From Thermosulfurimonas dismutans (GTDB taxonomy: Bacteria; Desulfobacterota; Thermodesulfobacteria; Thermodesulfobacteriales; Thermodesulfobacteriaceae), in the NCBI GenBank assembly GCA_011322625.1, contig DRMH01000113.1:1-52902 (forward strand): 52,902 bases of DNA, read 5' to 3'. How positions within the stretch are numbered: the first letter of the stretch is position 1; every line of letters starts with the position of its first letter. Under the pieces are notes generated by a model. That model was not told the origin of the DNA. It saw only the letters and a program-made list of their open reading frames with translations, and searched no databases. A program made the translations under genes and the position numbers. Positions 1 through 9,525 of the stretch are shown piece by piece.

Positions 1-77
1 CCAGTAAGAAAATAAATAAAAGCATTGCTATCCACTAAAATCTTACGACCATAAAATGGTTTAATATTAAATCTCAT
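1..77 (-). CDS. PIN-domain protein (VapC-like toxin), N-terminal fragment cut by window edge
   Basis: Only the first 25 codons are inside the window. They start at an ATG at 77-75 and include the segment ILVDSNAFIYFL. This matches the first beta strand and first acidic metal ligand (Asp16) of PIN-domain ribonucleases, the usual toxin of VapBC systems. The start lies inside the end of the upstream gene, an 11-nt overlap, as is typical for an antitoxin-toxin pair. The DNA is AT-rich compared with everything after about position 560. The remaining PIN acidic residues are outside the window, so activity cannot be judged. The PIN call rests on a short but characteristic stretch plus the genetic arrangement. 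Confidence 0.6.
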   Translation of the reverse strand, partial: MRFNIKPFYGRKILVDSNAFIYFLT

Positions 78-429
78 AATAAATTTCTTCGTCCAAAGCA
101 ATCTTATCTACTAAATTTTTATCCTCTATTTTCCATAAACCATAATATTTATCTACAATCGATTCTTGTTGTTGTCTCTTTGCTTTATATATTTCAAGTG
201 CTTTCTGTTTAATTTTTTTATAAGTAGGTACCTCTTTCTCTTTTAGGAGTTCTAGAATGGCCTCGCGTAGTATAACTTTGATGTGCTTCGGAGTCCTGAG
301 TTTCCTTGATTTTTTGCCCGGGACGGGTTTCCTTACTTTGAAAACTTGTATTCCTTCTTTCGCGAGTTCTTCTTTGACCTCGGCAATATAACTATCTTTG
401 AAGGTTGCTGGAGAGGAAATTTGTCGCAT
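67..429 (-). CDS. Putative antitoxin of a PIN-type toxin-antitoxin pair (unrecognised family)
   Basis: This 120-residue, lysine- and glutamate-rich protein is not a family I recognise. It shows none of the usual VapB, AbrB, RHH or Phd N-terminal patterns. Residues about 45-90 look like a run of charged helices (a 'RTPKHIKVILREAILELLK' segment, then a Lys-rich helix). The tail after 95 is acidic and could wrap a toxin. The ATG at 429 is preceded by a good ribosome site (GGAGAAAGGGAT), and a sigma70-like promoter lies 65-93 nt upstream. Its 3' end overlaps the PIN gene start by 11 nt, so the two are probably translated together. The antitoxin role is inferred only from position. The AT-rich composition suggests acquisition by transfer. 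Confidence 0.55.
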   Translation of the reverse strand: MRQISSPATFKDSYIAEVKEELAKEGIQVFKVRKPVPGKKSRKLRTPKHIKVILREAILELLKEKEVPTYKKIKQKALEIYKAKRQQQESIVDKYYGLWKIEDKNLVDKIALDEEIYYEI

Positions 430-493
430 ATCCCTTTCTCCTTTTCCGGAAAACTTTTAATAAATTCTCGGTCTTTCATTCTCAGTCTGTTAT

Positions 494-522
494 ACGATAG
501 ACCATTTCAGAAAGACTGTCAA
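494..522 (-). promoter_or_regulatory. Promoter of the putative TA operon
   Basis: On the minus strand there is a perfect TTGACA (522-517), a 17-nt spacer and TATCGT (499-494), giving a start near 487 and a leader of about 58 nt. The arms CAGTCT (483-488) and AGACTG (513-518) flank the spacer as an inverted repeat that could be an autoregulatory operator. Confidence 0.5.
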
Positions 523-667
523 ATTAAAGACGGATTATTCCGACACTACACACATGCCTTTCCTGAGAAGCCTTTCCGGTTCTTCTCGGAAACGGGGATG
601 GGCCCATTCCAGGTTTCGGAGGACTTCTACTCCCGGGAAAATAATCTCTTTGGGGCAGGTCCCGCGG

Positions 668-696
668 TTGACCGGGGAAGCCACCGGGGCTAAGCT
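668..696 (+). promoter_or_regulatory. Candidate promoter of the gatB operon
   Basis: TTGACC (668-673), a 17-nt spacer and TAAGCT (691-696) place the start near 703, 21 nt before gatB. The -35 matches well and the -10 is weak. The region between the TA promoter and this site (523-667) holds no gene that I can support. Confidence 0.4.
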
Positions 697-723
697 TTGT
701 GAAAAGTTTCCGGAGGCCGAGCC

Positions 724-2154
724 ATGGAATTTGAGGCCGTAATCGGGCTTGAGGTCCACACCCAGCTCCTTACCGAAAGCAAGATCTTCTGCGGGTGTTC
801 GGCCAGGTTCGGGGCCGAACCCAATCATCACGCCTGCCCGGTCTGCACCGGGATGCCCGGAAGCCTTCCGGTGCTGAATCGCCGGGTGGTGGATTTTGCG
901 CTGAGGCTGGCGCTGGCCGTGGGGGCCCGGATCAATCCGGTCTGCGTCTTCGCCCGGAAACATTACTTCTATCCCGATCTCCCCAAGAACTACCAGATCT
1001 CACAGTACGAGGCCCCTCTGGCCGAGGGCGGGGCCATCGAGATCGAGGTGGACGGAAAGAGGAAGAAGATCGGGCTGGTGCGCATTCACATGGAGGAAGA
1101 CGCCGGAAAGCTGGTCCACGATGAGGCCCGGCCGGTCTCCTATGTGGATTTCAACCGCACCGGGGTCCCGCTCCTTGAGATCGTAAGCCAGCCCGATATC
1201 CGAAGCCCCGAGGAGGCCGTGGCCTATCTTAAGAAGCTCCGCACCATCGTGCGTTATCTCGGAATCTGCGACGGAAACATGGAGGAGGGGAGTCTGCGCT
1301 GCGACGCCAATGTCTCGGTAAGGCCCAAAGGCTCGGAGGAGTTCGGGGTCAAGGTGGAGTTAAAGAACATGAATTCCTTTCGCCATGTGGAGCGGGCCCT
1401 GCGTTATGAGATCAAGCGCCAGATCGGGCTTCTTCTTGAGGGAAAGCCGGTGGTCCAGGAGACCCGGCTCTTTGACGAGGCCACCGGCACCACGCACTCC
1501 ATGCGCGGAAAGGAAGAGGCCCACGACTACCGCTACTTTCCGGACCCGGATCTCGTCCCCGTAAGGATCGATGAGGCCTGGATCGAGCGGGTGCGGGCCG
1601 AACTTCCCGAGCTTCCCGATGTAAAGAGGGAACGTTTCATGCGGGAATACGGTCTTCCGGCCTACGACGCCGAGATCCTCACCGCCTCAAGACCCCTTGC
1701 CGAATTCTTCGAGGAGTGTGTGAAGCTCTTCCCCCAGCCCAAGAAGGTCTCTAACTGGCTCATGACCGAGGTCTTAAGGGAGCTTAACCGCGAGGGGAAA
1801 GAGATAGACGAAACCGGTTTGAAGCCCGAGCACGTGGCGGAACTTCTCAAGCTGGTGGATGAGGGAGTGATCTCCATCACCGCGGCGAAGAAGATCTTTC
1901 CGGAGGTCTATGCCACCGGGGCCGATCCGCGAAAACTGGTGGAGGAGAGGGGACTTCGCCAGGAGAGCGACGAGGCGGCCCTTGAGGCCGTGTGCCGGGA
2001 GGTGCTCTCCGAAAATCCCGCGGAGGTGGAAAAATACAAGGCCGGAAAGAAAGGGGTGATCGGCTTTTTCGTGGGCCAGGTCATGAGAAAGACCCGGGGC
2101 AAGGCCAACCCCAAGCTGGTAAACCAGATCCTTACAAGGCTCCTTGAGGAATGA
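724..2154 (+). CDS. gatB: Aspartyl/glutamyl-tRNA(Asn/Gln) amidotransferase subunit B
   Basis: GatB is the tRNA-binding kinase subunit of the GatCAB amidotransferase, which converts misacylated Glu-tRNA(Gln) and/or Asp-tRNA(Asn) to Gln-tRNA and Asn-tRNA. The 476-residue length is normal. The N-terminus carries the family signature [16 protein letters not shown] and a zinc site formed by Cys23, Cys25, Cys38 and Cys41. The C-terminal YqeY-like tail ends in the usual '[12 protein letters not shown]' type sequence. The ATG at 724 follows CCGGAGG. The stop overlaps the next start as ATGA, so expression of the nucleotidyltransferase is probably coupled. gatA and gatC are not in the window. Its presence implies that at least one of Gln or Asn is charged by the indirect route. 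Confidence 0.97.
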   Translation: MEFEAVIGLEVHTQLLTESKIFCGCSARFGAEPNHHACPVCTGMPGSLPVLNRRVVDFALRLALAVGARINPVCVFARKHYFYPDLPKNYQISQYEAPLAEGGAIEIEVDGKRKKIGLVRIHMEEDAGKLVHDEARPVSYVDFNRTGVPLLEIVSQPDIRSPEEAVAYLKKLRTIVRYLGICDGNMEEGSLRCDANVSVRPKGSEEFGVKVELKNMNSFRHVERALRYEIKRQIGLLLEGKPVVQETRLFDEATGTTHSMRGKEEAHDYRYFPDPDLVPVRIDEAWIERVRAELPELPDVKRERFMREYGLPAYDAEILTASRPLAEFFEECVKLFPQPKKVSNWLMTEVLRELNREGKEIDETGLKPEHVAELLKLVDEGVISITAAKKIFPEVYATGADPRKLVEERGLRQESDEAALEAVCREVLSENPAEVEKYKAGKKGVIGFFVGQVMRKTRGKANPKLVNQILTRLLEE

Positions 2155-2606
2155 GGCGGGAAGAGATCATCCGGAGACTTAAAGCCTATTTTGAGCCGCG
2201 GGAGCGCTTTCGGATCGTGATCCTTTTCGGTTCCGTGGCCCGTGGGGACATCAAGCGGGAAAGCGATGTGGATCTTGCGGTGCTTGCGGAACCCGCCCTT
2301 TCCTTAAGGGAGCTTTTGCGTCTCATGGGCGAACTCGAAGACCTCTGCGGAAGAAGGGCGGATGTGGTTCAGCTTCAGGATCTCTGCGAGGATAAACCTG
2401 CGGTGGCCTTTGAGGTCACCCGTGAAGGGATCCCCCTCAAGATCGTTGACCGGGAGGAATGGCTTCGCCTGCGGGAGAGGATCTGGCATCATTACCTGGA
2501 TACGGAATATTTGCGGAGATTAAACTGGCGTTATTTTAAGGAAGCCCTGCGGAGGCGTCGTGCTGGAGCATCTTCTGCGCTTACACAACAACCTCAGGCG
2601 GCTTGA
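2151..2606 (+). CDS. MNT-type minimal nucleotidyltransferase (MntA-like antitoxin)
   Basis: The protein has 151 residues with the nucleotidyltransferase signature [18 protein letters not shown] at about residues 26-43. This provides the GS motif and the paired aspartates that bind metal-NTP. Family knowledge: MntA proteins of HEPN-MNT toxin-antitoxin systems AMPylate and silence a HepT RNase encoded next to them. Here the downstream partner is only a 37-codon remnant, so the antitoxin looks orphaned. The start overlaps the gatB stop (ATGA). The last 20 residues (Ala/Ser/Gln-rich) overlap the remnant in another frame and may be an altered C-terminus. It could now serve some other nucleotidyl transfer. 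Confidence 0.75.
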   Translation: MRREEIIRRLKAYFEPRERFRIVILFGSVARGDIKRESDVDLAVLAEPALSLRELLRLMGELEDLCGRRADVVQLQDLCEDKPAVAFEVTREGIPLKIVDREEWLRLRERIWHHYLDTEYLRRLNWRYFKEALRRRRAGASSALTQQPQAA

Positions 2607-2673
2607 AAAGTTAAGGGCCGGCCCCATCGGAGAGGTGGAAAGTTTGGAGATAATGGAGGAATATTTTTCGTGA
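2560..2673 (+). pseudogene. Truncated HepT/HEPN toxin remnant (37 codons)
   Basis: A GTG at 2560, 4 nt after GGAGG, opens a 37-codon frame whose product has [17 protein letters not shown]. This resembles the first helix of DUF86/HepT proteins, which are normally 110-140 residues. Everything that would hold the HEPN RX4-6H catalytic motif is missing. The frame overlaps the end of the MNT gene, as intact hepT genes often do, and its TGA overlaps the mtnA GTG (GTGA at 2670-2673). I infer a deletion that joined the 5' end of hepT to the mtnA start. The remnant may still be translated and couple mtnA translation to the upstream genes. Identification from so short a piece is tentative. Confidence 0.5.
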
Positions 2674-3732
2674 AGGTTTTTCAGCCGGAAAATCCGGATA
2701 TCATCTGTGCCTGGCGGTGGACGGAGCGGGGGCTTTATCTTCTGGATCAGAGGCTTCTTCCGCAGAAGGAAAGATACATCCCCTGTCGCACCTGGCAGGA
2801 GGTGCGCCGGGCCATTCGGGAGATGGTGGTCCGCGGGGCTCCGGCCATCGGGATCACCGCGGCCATCGGGCTGGTGCTGGGGGCCGAAAGGCTTAAGGTT
2901 CACACCCGGCGGGCCTTCCTTTCCGGGTTAAAACGCATCGCGCAGGGACTTTCCCGGGCCCGGCCCACGGCGGTAAACCTCTTCTGGGCCCTTCGCCGCA
3001 TGGTGCACCGGGCCGAGACCGAAGCCGACGCCGGGCCGAGGGAACTTATTGAGATCCTCCGGGCCGAGGCCCTTTCCATCTGGGAGGAGGACCTTTCGGC
3101 CTGCAGGCGCATGGGGCGTCTCGGGGCGGAACTTTTGCCGGAGGAAGGCACGGTGCTTACCCACTGTAACGCCGGGGCGCTGGCCACCGGGGGCTACGGC
3201 ACGGCCCTGGGGGTGATCCGTGCGGCGGTTGAGGCCGGAAAGAGGCTCTCGGTCCTTGCCGACGAGACCCGGCCCTATCTTCAGGGGGCAAGGCTTACGG
3301 CCTGGGAACTCAAGAAGGCCGGGGTCCCGGTTTCGGTGATCCTTGATTCCGCGGCGGGTTTTCTCATGGCCCGGGGGAGGGTCCAGGCCGTGATCGTGGG
3401 GGCGGATCGCATCGCGGCAAACGGCGATACCGCAAACAAGATCGGGACCTACAGCCTTGCGGTGCTCGCCCGGGAGAATGGTGTTCCCTTTTACGTGGCC
3501 GCCCCGACCTCCACCTTTGACCTCGCCTGTCCTTCCGGGGAGCATATCCCTATCGAGGAAAGATCTTCCGAAGAGGTTCATTTTTGCGCCGGAAAGCGCA
3601 TTACCCCCCGGGGCGTTTCGGCGGTGAATCCGGCCTTTGATGTGACGCCGGCCTCGTTCATCACCGCCATCGTTACCGAAAAGGGGGTCATCCGTCCCCC
3701 TTATTCCGAAAATATTCCGGCGGTACTCTCCG

Positions 3733-3752
<20 letters not shown>
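2670..3752 (+). CDS. mtnA: Methylthioribose-1-phosphate isomerase
   Basis: MtnA converts 5-methylthioribose-1-phosphate to 5-methylthioribulose-1-phosphate in methionine salvage. It belongs to the eIF2B-alpha-like fold. Visible signatures are VRGAPAIG (54-61), THCNAGALATGGYG with catalytic Cys166, ETRPYLQGARLTAWEL (199-214) and GADRIAANGDTANKIGTY with catalytic Asp246. The 360-residue length is typical. The GTG start overlaps the TGA of the hepT remnant, and the 3' end overlaps rex by 20 nt. Polyamine synthesis (speE at 9954) releases methylthioadenosine, the source of this pathway, so the enzyme fits the organism's metabolism. No other mtn gene is in the window. Confidence 0.93.
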
Positions 3753-6494
<2,742 letters not shown>

Positions 6495-6499
6495 GGGCC

Positions 6500-6528
6500 T
6501 TTACTTTTCGGAAACGGGGTGTTAGGCT
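6500..6528 (+). promoter_or_regulatory. Weak candidate promoter of the cold-shock gene
   Basis: TTTACT (6500-6505), a 17-nt spacer and TAGGCT (6523-6528) would start transcription near 6535, about 30 nt before the ATG. Both boxes are imperfect. It is listed because a separate transcript is likely for this gene. Confidence 0.25.
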
Positions 6529-6564
6529 GCCCTGAGAATCAAATTTTAAGGAGGTTTGAGTAAC

Positions 6565-6768
6565 ATGGTTACAGGAACGGTGAAGTGGTTCGACGAGAAG
6601 AAGGGTTACGGGTTCATCTCGCGGGACGATGGTGGAGACGTGTTTGTGCACTACTCCGCCATCCAGATGGAAGGTTTCAAAACCCTTCGGGAGGGCCAGA
6701 AGGTGGAATTCGAGGTCACGCAGAGCCCGAAGGGCGAACAGGCGAGTAACGTTCGGGTGATTGACTAA
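6565..6768 (+). CDS. Cold-shock domain protein (CspA family)
   Basis: This 67-residue single-OB-fold nucleic-acid chaperone contains RNP1 (KGYGFI) and RNP2 (DVFVHY), plus the start sequence [14 protein letters not shown] typical of CspA proteins. I chose the ATG at 6565 because AAGGAGG (6548-6554) is 10 nt away. An in-frame TTG at 6556 is only 1 nt from that ribosome site. The gene is followed by a strong intrinsic terminator, so it is the end of the plus-strand transcript and probably monocistronic. Such proteins melt RNA structures; in thermophiles they are general RNA chaperones as much as cold responders. Confidence 0.95.
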   Translation: MVTGTVKWFDEKKGYGFISRDDGGDVFVHYSAIQMEGFKTLREGQKVEFEVTQSPKGEQASNVRVID

Positions 6769-6793
6769 TCACGCTCCGGCCCTGAAAACTCGA

Positions 6794-6818
6794 GGCCCGC
6801 TTCGGCGGGCCTTTTTTA
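6794..6818 (+). terminator. Rho-independent terminator after csp
   Basis: The stem GGCCCGC/GCGGGCC with loop TTCG is followed by TTTTTTATTTT. It is the clearest terminator in the window and separates the csp transcript from the convergent membrane-protein gene. Confidence 0.9.
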
Positions 6819-6820
6819 TT

Positions 6821-7228
6821 TTAGGAGGAAAGTCCCTTCAGGAAAAAACGGCTGGAAAAGAAGAGGGAAAGCCCCATCCAGAGATAAAGACCCCCCAGAT
6901 AGTCCCTGGGAAGGGGTAATCTCCTGAGGAGGACCCCCAGGGCGATCATGACCAGGGCCAGAAGATACTGTTTACCGGGTTGGAAGGAAAAAAGGGAACT
7001 CCTTTCCGGGAGACAGCGGATATGATTGAGGGTCCTCTGCACGGTGCGGGTCAGGATACGGGAGGAGAAGACCAGGGCCAGCGGAAGACTCAGGATCAGG
7101 AGGCCCAGCAGTTCCTGGGGGCCGCCCCGGTACCAGATCCAGAGGAGCCCTCGCAGACTGAGCCCCAGCCCCACCGCCAGCCACAGCCCCCCGGCCACTA
7201 ACGGAAGATAGCGTTTAGACACCCGCAT
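6821..7228 (-). CDS. Small integral membrane protein, unknown function
   Basis: The protein has 135 residues with about four hydrophobic helices (roughly 8-30, 40-60, 88-104 and 112-130), short loops and a basic first residue pattern (MRVSKRY). I do not recognise the family and see no catalytic motif. The start overlaps the end of the ttuA-like gene by 14 nt, so it is probably co-transcribed with that gene. A structural or transport role in the inner membrane is all that can be said. Confidence 0.6.
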   Translation of the reverse strand: MRVSKRYLPLVAGGLWLAVGLGLSLRGLLWIWYRGGPQELLGLLILSLPLALVFSSRILTRTVQRTLNHIRCLPERSSLFSFQPGKQYLLALVMIALGVLLRRLPLPRDYLGGLYLWMGLSLFFSSRFFLKGLSS

Positions 7229-8153
7229 GACTGGCGAATTCCTCCTTTAAACGACACAGAAGACAGGGACTGGAAACCGCCGGTTCCCCGCAGCGTTCAC
7301 AGGTGAGGAGTTCCCGATCCAGAAACTCCTCCCGGTGTTCGGCGAAAAGGGGAAAGGCCCGGCGCAGATAATCCAGATAAAACCGCAGCTTGGTGCCCGG
7401 GGAACGTTCCTCCAGCTCATCCATGATCTGGGCGTAAAAGGGGCGGGTGGCCTCCTCGGAAAGGGGGCAGCTCTCGGCCAGATAGGGAAGTTTCTGGATC
7501 TCCGCATAAAGACGGATCTCCCGAACCGAATGGCGGCAAAGGGGTTTGGCCTTGCGTACGAATCCGTGTTCCGCCGGCAGCACCGGATATTTACGGGCCA
7601 GGTATTTCAGGTTCCAGTGCAGGAGGTTTCCCAGGAGGGAGGAGGCCTCATCGTCCAGGTTGTGTCCGGTAACGATTACCGAATATCCCAGGCGCTTGGC
7701 CAGATGATTGAGATACTGGCGTTTCACCGTGCCGCAGAGGGAACAGTATTTTCGGGTCTTCCGGCGCAGATCCGGTACGGAAAAACCCAGCTCCGCCGGC
7801 ATATCGACGATGTGTAAGGGACGGTTCAGGCGTCGGGCCATGGCCTCCACCGCCCGCCGTGAAAGAAGGGAAAAGGAGTTCTCCTCGATCCCCAGATAAA
7901 CAAAGATTCCGTCGGCCTCGTATCCCAGGGAAACCAGGGCATTCCAGAGACTCAAACTGTCCTTCCCGCCGGAGACCGCCACCAGGATCCTATCCTTGCG
8001 GGTGAACATCCGGAAGGACCGGATGGTACGTTCCAGATAACGTTCGAACCAGGACACGAAGTGTTCCTGACACAGGGGAAGGCGATGAGCCGGGAGATAG
8101 ACCCGGGCCGGCGTATTCTTTTTTTCGTTGCGGCAGAGACGACACCGAGCCAT
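7215..8153 (-). CDS. ttuA: TtuA/TtcA-family tRNA 2-thiolation enzyme
   Basis: The protein has 312 residues and belongs to the PP-loop ATPases that activate and thiolate tRNA uridine. The N-terminal zinc knuckle uses Cys4, Cys7, Cys28 and His31. The PP-loop is SGGKDS (61-66). Cys137, Cys140 and Cys229 are in place for the [4Fe-4S] cluster known in TtuA. A second zinc knuckle has Cys285, Cys288, Cys297 and Cys300. This two-knuckle plan is TtuA rather than TtcA. In thermophiles TtuA makes 5-methyl-2-thiouridine at position 54, which stiffens tRNA at high temperature. GGAGGAAC precedes the ATG. The sulfur carrier TtuB and activator TtuC are not nearby. Confidence 0.82.
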   Translation of the reverse strand: MARCRLCRNEKKNTPARVYLPAHRLPLCQEHFVSWFERYLERTIRSFRMFTRKDRILVAVSGGKDSLSLWNALVSLGYEADGIFVYLGIEENSFSLLSRRAVEAMARRLNRPLHIVDMPAELGFSVPDLRRKTRKYCSLCGTVKRQYLNHLAKRLGYSVIVTGHNLDDEASSLLGNLLHWNLKYLARKYPVLPAEHGFVRKAKPLCRHSVREIRLYAEIQKLPYLAESCPLSEEATRPFYAQIMDELEERSPGTKLRFYLDYLRRAFPLFAEHREEFLDRELLTCERCGEPAVSSPCLLCRLKEEFASHAGV

Positions 8154-8154
8154 T

Positions 8155-9303
8155 CTATAGTTCCTCCAGGGTTCGATCCAGACGCGTTTCCCAGTCTTTA
8201 AACAAAAAATAGGCCTTTTTCAAGCTGGGGGGTTCCGGAGGCGAGGAGGGAAGGGCCCCCTGGAAGGGACTCACCACCTCTCCGATCCGCACCGCCCTTC
8301 TTCCCCGGGTGGGCAGTATCCCCTCCTCGGTAACCACCACCAGTCCGCGGACCTCCAGTTCCTCGAGCACGGTTTCCACCTCCCGGGGGGAGACCTGCAG
8401 ATGGCGGGAAAGATCGGAGAGAGCAACCGGAGCCGATCCGTCCTCCACGGCCTGGGTAAGCTCGAGCATCACCGCTACCGCCAGCAGGGGCAGAGGGACC
8501 CGATAGCCGTTCCCCAGCCAGTCTTTTTCCTCGTACACCGCCGCGGCTTCGGCCCCGAAAAGGGTCACCGCCCAGGAGAGAAAAAGCCACAGCAGAAAAA
8601 GCGGGAGGGCGGACAGCGAACCGTAAAGCTTGGAATAGGTTACGGCCTTGCTGGTATAAAAGGTATAGAGATAACCCGAGATCAACCAGAGGATTCCGGC
8701 CACCCCGCCGCCGAAAAGGGCCGCCCGGACCTGGATTCGCCGATGGGGGAGATAGAAATAGAGCCCGGCGAAGAAGATGATCACCGTGAGCACATAAATG
8801 AGCTTCAGAAGGAGGGTGGCCAGGAACTTCTGGGTATAGTGGGAGAGATAAAAGGCCCCGGCCGGGGGGAGCAACAGAAGGATGGGGCCCATGGTAAGGA
8901 TCATCCAGTAGGCGGTAACCTTCTGGAGGATGCTGCGGCCCTTACGAACCCGAAAGATCCGATTGAGCACCCCCTCGGTCTGCATCAGAAGCCCCACGAT
9001 CATGGTCAGAAAAATGAGCATGCTGGCCTTACCCAGAGGGGCCTGCTGGGCCTTGGAGAGAAGACGAAAGAGGGTCTCCTGCACCGTATCTATGGCCGCG
9101 GGGTTGAGGAACCGGGAGAGCAGTTCCTCGGATTTGTCCAGGACATCCTCGGCCTGAATGAAGAGCCGGGCGATGGCGAAGGCCAGGGTCAGGAGGGGCA
9201 CCAGGGAAAAGATGGTGGTATAGGTAAGGGCCTGGGCCTCGGTGGAACAATGATCTTCCCAGTATCTGTGCCAGACCCTTTTCCAGAAAACGATACCTAA
9301 CAT
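8155..9303 (-). CDS. YihY/BrkB-family inner-membrane protein with C-terminal winged helix
   Basis: The protein has 382 residues. The first 280 contain about six membrane helices and the YihY/BrkB patterns (LTYTTIFSLVPLLTLAFAI near 27-45, 'YGSLSALPLFLLWLFLSW' around 230). The last 100 residues (SDLSRHLQVSPREVETVLEELEVRGLVV) look like a cytoplasmic winged helix. The family was once called RNase BN but is a membrane protein of uncertain, possibly transport, function. A strong minus-strand promoter (TTGTCA-17-TATGAT) puts the RNA start 2 nt before the ATG, with no ribosome site, so the mRNA is probably leaderless. It is the first gene of yihY-ttuA-membrane protein; only one base separates it from ttuA. 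Confidence 0.88.
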   Translation of the reverse strand: MLGIVFWKRVWHRYWEDHCSTEAQALTYTTIFSLVPLLTLAFAIARLFIQAEDVLDKSEELLSRFLNPAAIDTVQETLFRLLSKAQQAPLGKASMLIFLTMIVGLLMQTEGVLNRIFRVRKGRSILQKVTAYWMILTMGPILLLLPPAGAFYLSHYTQKFLATLLLKLIYVLTVIIFFAGLYFYLPHRRIQVRAALFGGGVAGILWLISGYLYTFYTSKAVTYSKLYGSLSALPLFLLWLFLSWAVTLFGAEAAAVYEEKDWLGNGYRVPLPLLAVAVMLELTQAVEDGSAPVALSDLSRHLQVSPREVETVLEELEVRGLVVVTEEGILPTRGRRAVRIGEVVSPFQGALPSSPPEPPSLKKAYFLFKDWETRLDRTLEEL

Positions 9304-9311
9304 AACGGGTT

Positions 9312-9340
9312 ATCATAAAATTGGCCCTTTATCTTGACAA
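9312..9340 (-). promoter_or_regulatory. Promoter of yihY, sharing its -35 with the tRNA-Pro promoter
   Basis: On the minus strand, TTGTCA (9340-9335), a 17-nt spacer and TATGAT (9317-9312) predict a start at about 9305, with the ATG at 9303. Each box differs from consensus at one base. The -35 overlaps the plus-strand TTGACA at 9334-9339. Confidence 0.7.
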
Positions 9341-9362
9341 GATACCGGTTAATGGATATAGG
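9334..9362 (+). promoter_or_regulatory. Promoter of tRNA-Pro
   Basis: A perfect TTGACA (9334-9339), a 17-nt spacer and TATAGG (9357-9362) put the start near 9369, 7 nt before the mature tRNA 5' end. Confidence 0.7.
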
Positions 9363-9375
9363 TTTGCCGTAGGTT

Positions 9376-9452
9376 CGGGACGTAGCGCAGCCTGGCAGCG
9401 CACCCGCTTGGGGTGTGGGGGGTCGGCGGTTCAAATCCGCCCGTCCCGACCA
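9376..9452 (+). tRNA. tRNA-Pro (anticodon GGG)
   Basis: The 77-nt cloverleaf has acceptor stem CGGGACG/CGTCCCG, D stem GCGC/GCGC, anticodon stem CCCGC/GTGGG with loop TTGGGGT (anticodon GGG at 9410-9412), and T arm GGCGG-TTCAAAT-CCGCC. The discriminator A and the terminal CCA are encoded. C1-G72 is the bacterial proline-tRNA identity pair. A T-run follows (9453-9458) and probably ends transcription. Confidence 0.97.
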
Positions 9453-9496
9453 TTTTTTATGGATAGGGATTTAAAGGAACCCAAATATTTAAAAAA

Positions 9497-9512
9497 CCAG
9501 GCCCTGGCCTGG
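9497..9512 (+). promoter_or_regulatory. Hairpin abutting the ribosome site of the SpeD-like gene
   Basis: The inverted repeat CCAGGC-CCTG-GCCTGG ends at the first bases of the GGGGGGAGG ribosome site (9511-9519). It could limit translation or protect the 5' end after tRNA processing. No function is demonstrated. Confidence 0.3.
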
Positions 9513-9525
9513 GGGGAGGTGTGTA

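Noticed and set aside
6556-6564. TTG start for the cold-shock protein
   Set aside because: It lies 1 nt from the AAGGAGG site; the ATG at 6565 has correct spacing and gives the canonical N-terminus.
8401-9300. 299-residue plus-strand open frame opposite yihY
   Set aside because: Gly/Gln/His-rich shadow of a membrane protein; no ribosome site or family signal.
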